A DNA stretch of 64,000 bases, from assembly GCA_903885795.1 (NCBI GenBank), contig CAISJV010000038.1, positions 37,066 through 101,065 of the forward strand. Direction: 5' to 3'. Of the stretch, positions 60,001 through 64,000 are shown piece by piece. Numbering within the stretch: the stretch's first letter is position 1; every line of letters begins with the position of its first letter. This stretch comes from an uncultured delta proteobacterium. GTDB lineage: Bacteria > Desulfobacterota > Syntrophia > Syntrophales > UBA8958. A model generated the notes under the pieces. That model was not told the origin of the DNA, searched no databases, and was given only the letters and a program-made list of their open reading frames with translations. Both the position numbers and the translations under genes were made by a program.

Positions 60001-60708
60001 TTAACGGCAGCTCACGCAGGTCATGAGATTACTGACCGGAACTCCCGTCGTGCGGCTGATGAATTCAAGCTGTTCCACCGGTGCAAAATATCTTCCGCAA
60101 TTATTACACACCGCCATCTTGAACACCTTGTCCCAGATCATTCTCTTTCCATCCACAGCTTCCATCCGGACGAACCCCGTCGAACATACATAGGCGCAAG
60201 AGCCGCAGCCGATGCATGCTGGCGATATGAACTCGATTTTCGGCTCTTCGAGACTCCGACCCAAGCCCCGGTCCTGGAATTTAAGGGCATCCGCCCGGAC
60301 GATCTCATGACATGTCCTCGTACACAAACCGCAGAGGATACAATCACGGCTGTCCGTTTCTGTCGGCACAACCTCGACCCCCAATTTTTCCGCGACGTCA
60401 CGAATGGCCTGGGTTCCAGGATATTTATAGTAAAGCAGGGCTGCAGCGAGCTTCCGGCTTTCCTTGACTTTGTCGCTATCCGTAAGGACTTCCATGCCCT
60501 CGGCGACTTCCGTCTGGCATGAGGCGGCGAGCTTCCACGCGCCATCGGTTTTGACTTCCACGGTGCACAACCGGCAGGCCCCGAAGGTGGTGAGATCGTT
60601 GTGATAGCAAAGAGTCGGTATGTCGATCCTCAGGTCTTTTGCTTCCTGAAGAACATTAGCACCTTCCTTTGCTCGAATCTTTTGTCCATTGATTGATATG
60701 TTGACCAT
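60001..60708 (-). CDS. NuoG/HydA-type iron-sulfur subunit (2Fe-2S and 4Fe-4S)
   Basis: 235 residues. N-terminal 2Fe-2S ferredoxin domain (about 1-80) with cysteines in LCYHNDLTTFGACRLCTVEV and the later ASCQTEV, then the His-Cys3 type region, then two 4Fe-4S motifs CILCGLCTRTC and CIGCGSCAYVCS. A C-terminal CNNCGRYFAPVEQL plus final CVSCR could hold zinc or another cluster. This matches the N-part of NuoG, HoxU or the small subunits of hydrogenases and formate dehydrogenases. It sits 36 bases after the flavoprotein gene and likely shuttles electrons with it. Confidence 0.9.
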   Translation of the reverse strand: MVNISINGQKIRAKEGANVLQEAKDLRIDIPTLCYHNDLTTFGACRLCTVEVKTDGAWKLAASCQTEVAEGMEVLTDSDKVKESRKLAAALLYYKYPGTQAIRDVAEKLGVEVVPTETDSRDCILCGLCTRTCHEIVRADALKFQDRGLGRSLEEPKIEFISPACIGCGSCAYVCSTGFVRMEAVDGKRMIWDKVFKMAVCNNCGRYFAPVEQLEFISRTTGVPVSNLMTCVSCR

Positions 60709-60743
60709 AACTTGCCCTCTATATAATGAAATTTATATGATAA

Positions 60744-62678
60744 TTATTGCCAGACCATGAGGCGGTAGCAACGCAGGCAGCGCTGCGCCTCCTTTATGGC
60801 AGCCGCAGCGTTGAATCCGCCCTCTACCTCGGCAAAACCTTTCAGACGTTCATCCACCTCCAGGAACTTCACTTCTCCCGTTTTTGTCGGGGGAACAAAA
60901 CCCATATCCCGCTGCTGGCTAACGTCTATCCCTTCAAAGATCAGATCATCTGCGAAGGTCTTCCCCTGGAGATAGGCGTCGATGCTCTTCGCCGCCTTGT
61001 TGCCCATATTCAGGGCCTCAATGAGGGTAGCCGGGCCGCTGACGCAATCGCCGCCGGCAAAAATCCCGCCCACGGCGGTACTGCAACTTCGTGGGTCAGT
61101 CTTGATCGTTCCCCAAGTAGTCGTCATATCCACTTTCTCCTTATCTGTCAGCAAGGCAAGATCGGGCTTCTGCCCAGTCGCGGCAATAACCATGTCCGTC
61201 TTTAGCGTAAACTCGGAACCCTTGATGGGGACAGGTCTTTTTCGACCGCTCGCATCCGGTTCGCCCAACTTCATCTTCATGCACTCAATGCCCGCCACCT
61301 TGCCGACCTTTCTGACAATGCCCACCGGCGCTGTTAGATAGGTAAATTTAACGTTTTCGTGAATGGCTTCCCCAATCTCTTCCTTGGAACCGGGCATCTC
61401 TGCCGGGGAGCGACGATACACAATTTCTACGTGCTTGTAACCAAGGCGGATGCAGTTTCGGGCGCAGTCGAGGGCCACGTTGCCGCCGCCGATGATGACA
61501 ACCTTATTGACCGGCACAGCCTGCTTTCCGAGACTGAGGTTCCGGAGAAATTCCGCTCCCTGGACGACGTCGTCGGAGGCTATCTCTTCACCCCTGCAAC
61601 CGATTTTTGTTCCCACATGGGCGCCAACAGCCAAAAATGCCGCGGCATAACCCTCCTTCTGCAGATCAGGCCAGTTCAACAACTCAACCGGGGAGTTAAA
61701 CCTGATTTCCACTCCCATACGCTTGATCAGATCTACTTCATGATTGAGAATGTCCTTGGGCAAGCGATAATCGGGAATGCCTACCGCCGCCATACCGCCC
61801 GCCTTGGGCAGTGCTTCAAAAATGGTGACCTGATAACCCATGCGACGTAAATGATAAGCTGCCGCCAGCCCCGCCGGACCAGCTCCGACAATGGCAATCT
61901 TTTCTTTTTTCTCTACCTTCGGCGTTGTCAGGGCGCTGGCGCCACCTTGAAGATCCTGATCCGCAGCCGACCTTTTCAAGAGACGAATGGCTAAGGAACC
62001 ATCCATATCCTTTCGGACGCAGGCATCTTCACAGATATGAGTGCATGACCGGCCGATGACGCCGGGAAGAATGCAGCGATCTCTGACAAGATCAAGCGAT
62101 TCCTTGAATTTGTTGTTCCGGATCAGTTCGATGTAACCGGGAATATCCAGGGCTGCCGGACAGGCGTTCATGCAGGGCGCCGTCACGGCTGAACGGTAAT
62201 CCTTATGCTCCATGAATTTTTTCTCAGCATTGGGAAGAGCGAGAAAATCGGCCTTGAAATATTTAACGGCGTCGAGGACGGGGGTCAGTGCGGCGGCTCT
62301 TCCGAAATTACACTTGCCGTTGGCCATGACGCCTTTGACGATTTCCTCGATCTCTCCAAGGTCGTGCTGGTCCCCCTTGCCGGCGGCCATCTTCTTTAAA
62401 ATATCCAGGACGCGGTCGATACCGATCATACAGACGGAACATTCTCCGCAGGAAAGTCCTTTTGCCTCTTTCAGATAGGCGAGGGTGAGGGCAACAACGT
62501 CCGCCTTGGGGTCAACAATGACCAGGCCGTTCCAGCCCATCAGGGCGGCAAAACTCTGACCGTCAAGCTGAGCAGGAAAGGCGCCTTCTGCCGATTTCTT
62601 CGCTTTGCCGGCGCCCTTCCCCGTCGTCCTGTTATCCATGATCTTGCCGTTCCAACTGCTAAATGCCATTGTATTCAT
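60744..62678 (-). CDS. NuoF-like 4Fe-4S domain fused to GltD-type flavoprotein oxidoreductase
   Basis: 644 residues. Residues about 65-135 form a NuoF-type 4Fe-4S domain (CGECSVCMIG and CNFGR). Then a Fer4_20/DPD-II-type cluster domain (about 160-245, with CMNACPAALDIPGYI and SCTHICEDACVR), then an FAD domain (GAGPAGLAAAYHLRRMGY) and an NAD(P) domain (GGGNVALDCARNCIRLGY), as in glutamate synthase small subunit and NfnB. C-terminal end AQRCLRCYRL adds a cysteine pair. It likely transfers electrons between NAD(P)H and ferredoxin or the oxidoreductase next to it. Confidence 0.9.
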   Translation of the reverse strand: MNTMAFSSWNGKIMDNRTTGKGAGKAKKSAEGAFPAQLDGQSFAALMGWNGLVIVDPKADVVALTLAYLKEAKGLSCGECSVCMIGIDRVLDILKKMAAGKGDQHDLGEIEEIVKGVMANGKCNFGRAAALTPVLDAVKYFKADFLALPNAEKKFMEHKDYRSAVTAPCMNACPAALDIPGYIELIRNNKFKESLDLVRDRCILPGVIGRSCTHICEDACVRKDMDGSLAIRLLKRSAADQDLQGGASALTTPKVEKKEKIAIVGAGPAGLAAAYHLRRMGYQVTIFEALPKAGGMAAVGIPDYRLPKDILNHEVDLIKRMGVEIRFNSPVELLNWPDLQKEGYAAAFLAVGAHVGTKIGCRGEEIASDDVVQGAEFLRNLSLGKQAVPVNKVVIIGGGNVALDCARNCIRLGYKHVEIVYRRSPAEMPGSKEEIGEAIHENVKFTYLTAPVGIVRKVGKVAGIECMKMKLGEPDASGRKRPVPIKGSEFTLKTDMVIAATGQKPDLALLTDKEKVDMTTTWGTIKTDPRSCSTAVGGIFAGGDCVSGPATLIEALNMGNKAAKSIDAYLQGKTFADDLIFEGIDVSQQRDMGFVPPTKTGEVKFLEVDERLKGFAEVEGGFNAAAAIKEAQRCLRCYRLMVWQ

Positions 62679-62758
62679 GTTTCCGTCACCTTGAATTATG
62701 TGTTGATATCAAAATCTTTCGTGCCCTCTGGACACATACAATTTGCCATTCACCCCGT

Positions 62759-63712
62759 TCAATCCCACGGAACCGACGTATTCACCTTATGCATCAATTT
62801 CCGGAATTCCTTGTCCACCAAGGCCTGAACTTTAGCAATATCGGCTGGGTCCAGATGCCGGAACCGGCCCTGGAGTTTAAGATAATCCTGCATGGGACGG
62901 CGTTTATCCGTGTAGTCCATGGTCAGGCGGTACTTGCCGTTTTCCACCTCATAGAGGGGGAAAGAGCCCGTCTCTACAGCCATACGGCCAAGCTTGATTG
63001 TTTCATTTGACGCCGCCCGCCACCCAGTCGGACATACGCTGAAAACGTGAATGTAGGCTGGCCCTTTAATCTTCCTGGCCTTTTCCACCTTGTTCATCAG
63101 ATCCAGGGGATAACTGGGACAGGCGGTGGCTACATAGGGGATGTTATGGGCGACCATAATCTCCGGAACATTCTTCTTGCCTGTCCGCTGTCCTTTGATA
63201 GTCTTACCGGCGGGGGAGGTTGTCGTCGCCGCCATGAAGGGCGTCGCACTGGAACGCTGAATCCCCGTGTTCATGTAGGCCTCGTTGTCGAGACAGAAGA
63301 AGGTCATGTCGTGTCCACGCTCCATGGCCCCGGAAAGGGCCTGAAAACCAATATCCACTGTGCCGCCGTCACCGGCGATGGCAACTGATTTCACATACCG
63401 GTCGGCAATCTTGCCTTTTCTGCGGAGAGCTTTAAGCCCCGCTTCTACGCCGGATCCAACAGCCGCGGCGTTTTCAAAGGCCACATGGATATAGGGAACC
63501 TCCCAGGCAGTGTGGGGATAGGCGGTGGAGATGATTTCCATACACCCCGTGGCGTTGGAAACCACCGTATCTTCTCCCAGGGCTTTCATGATCAGCCGGA
63601 GGGCCAGAACCTCTCCACAGCCCTGACAGGCGCGGTGCCCGGCACTGAATAATTCTCTTTTGTTAATGAGCTTCGGTGCAAATATTTCAAAATTCTCTAC
63701 GGTGTTCATCAT
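62759..63712 (-). CDS. porB: 2-oxoacid (pyruvate):ferredoxin oxidoreductase, beta subunit
   Basis: 317 residues. Thiamine-diphosphate site: AIAGDGGTVDIG (GDG...) through NEAYMNTG (N-x-x-x-x-T-G type) is intact, and the CQGCGEVLALR and SNATGCMEI cysteines bind the 4Fe-4S cluster of PorB. With PorA it oxidises pyruvate to acetyl-CoA, CO2 and reduced ferredoxin, or the reverse. Overlaps the porA stop by four bases (ATGA). Gene order porA-porB is typical; gamma and delta subunits may lie outside the window. Confidence 0.93.
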   Translation of the reverse strand: MMNTVENFEIFAPKLINKRELFSAGHRACQGCGEVLALRLIMKALGEDTVVSNATGCMEIISTAYPHTAWEVPYIHVAFENAAAVGSGVEAGLKALRRKGKIADRYVKSVAIAGDGGTVDIGFQALSGAMERGHDMTFFCLDNEAYMNTGIQRSSATPFMAATTTSPAGKTIKGQRTGKKNVPEIMVAHNIPYVATACPSYPLDLMNKVEKARKIKGPAYIHVFSVCPTGWRAASNETIKLGRMAVETGSFPLYEVENGKYRLTMDYTDKRRPMQDYLKLQGRFRHLDPADIAKVQALVDKEFRKLMHKVNTSVPWD

Positions 63713-64000
63713 TCCCTCACCCCATAAAATTCATAGGTTTCGTCCTTCTTTTTGGCCGCCCGCTCCACCATGGTGATAAAATCCTCCACCGTGACATCCC
63801 GGCCACCTAAGCCCATGAGGTAATTAACGATACGGGGACGATCCTTGTCGTGGAAAATGAGCGACTTGATTTCCGTTGCTACGGGTCCGCCGATGCCGCC
63901 GAAGGTCACGGAGCGGTCCATGACGATCAGGGTCTTACAACCTTTGATCGCAGCCCGGAGTTCTTCGATGGGGAAGGGCCGCCAGAGTCTCAGCTTCACG
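63709..64000 (-). CDS. porA: 2-oxoacid (pyruvate):ferredoxin oxidoreductase, alpha subunit, C-terminal part
   Basis: About 97 residues are visible; the gene continues past the right edge. The segment has KLRLWRPFPIEELRAAI, DRSVTFGGIGGP and the GRDVTVEDFITMVE ending of the PorA C-terminal domain, which contacts CoA. The apparent GTG start at the edge is internal. Coupled to porB by an ATGA overlap. Confidence 0.9.
   Translation of the reverse strand, partial: VKLRLWRPFPIEELRAAIKGCKTLIVMDRSVTFGGIGGPVATEIKSLIFHDKDRPRIVNYLMGLGGRDVTVEDFITMVERAAKKKDETYEFYGVRE

Overview
This window looks like chromosomal sequence from a strictly anaerobic, Gram-negative, syntrophic-type deltaproteobacterium (Syntrophus/Smithella-like, now Desulfobacterota). 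This is inferred from the gene mix: ferredoxin-linked 2-oxoacid oxidoreductase, ADP-forming acyl-CoA synthetase, several CoA-transferases, an acetate kinase fusion, polyhydroxyalkanoate (PHA) genes, and two MCE lipid transport systems with RND efflux and many lipoproteins. I saw no rRNA, tRNA, CRISPR array, transposase or prophage module.

Layout. 1-5.0 kb: end of a nucleotidyltransferase-like gene, YchJ, a VapBC-type toxin-antitoxin pair, a zinc-ribbon protein, a cation diffusion facilitator, a lipoprotein and a nitroreductase. 5.0-12.9 kb: an acetyl-CoA hydrolase/transferase fused to a GNAT domain, an MscS channel, a one-chain CoA-transferase and a vWA-OmpA lipoprotein. 12.9-16.7 kb: a minus-strand Mla-type operon (permease, ATPase, MCE protein, PqiC-like lipoprotein). 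16.8-21.9 kb: a two-gene unit made of a cyclic-nucleotide-binding/acetate kinase/PduL fusion followed by a DUF3141 PHA-synthase-like protein. 22.0-28.1 kb: an RND efflux operon. 28.3-33.2 kb: an AI-2E family permease and a complete pqiAABC operon.

33.5-35.3 kb: a Fic protein and an N-terminally truncated ParB, divergent around a perfect 14-bp palindrome. 35.4-44.9 kb: envelope proteins (patatin lipoprotein, DUF2950, DUF3300, MscS, a diguanylate cyclase, a six-EF-hand protein, two paralogous duplicated-domain periplasmic proteins, a small lipoprotein). 44.9-48.9 kb: a housekeeping operon mtaB-rnc-radical SAM-era. 49.4-57.5 kb: a PHA locus with PhaR, two phasin-like proteins, an unusual PHA synthase with its coiled-coil partner, PhaJ, a tandem-GAF protein and class III PhaC/PhaE. 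57.8-59.8 kb: split ADP-forming acyl-CoA synthetase. 60.0-64.0 kb: an electron-transfer module (2Fe-2S/4Fe-4S subunit, NuoF/GltD-like flavoprotein) beside PorB and the end of PorA.

How it fits together (inference): the central theme is handling acyl-CoA. Pyruvate oxidoreductase, CoA-transferases, ADP-forming synthetase and the kinase/phosphotransacylase fusion interconvert acyl-CoA, acid and acyl-phosphate with ATP, while PhaJ and three different cysteine-nucleophile synthase-like proteins could divert hydroxyacyl-CoA to polymer. The most unusual objects are the three-domain kinase fusion at 19590-21926, the DUF3141 protein with three exactly 50-residue-spaced N-terminal repeats, and short interspersed repeats that sit at stop codons.
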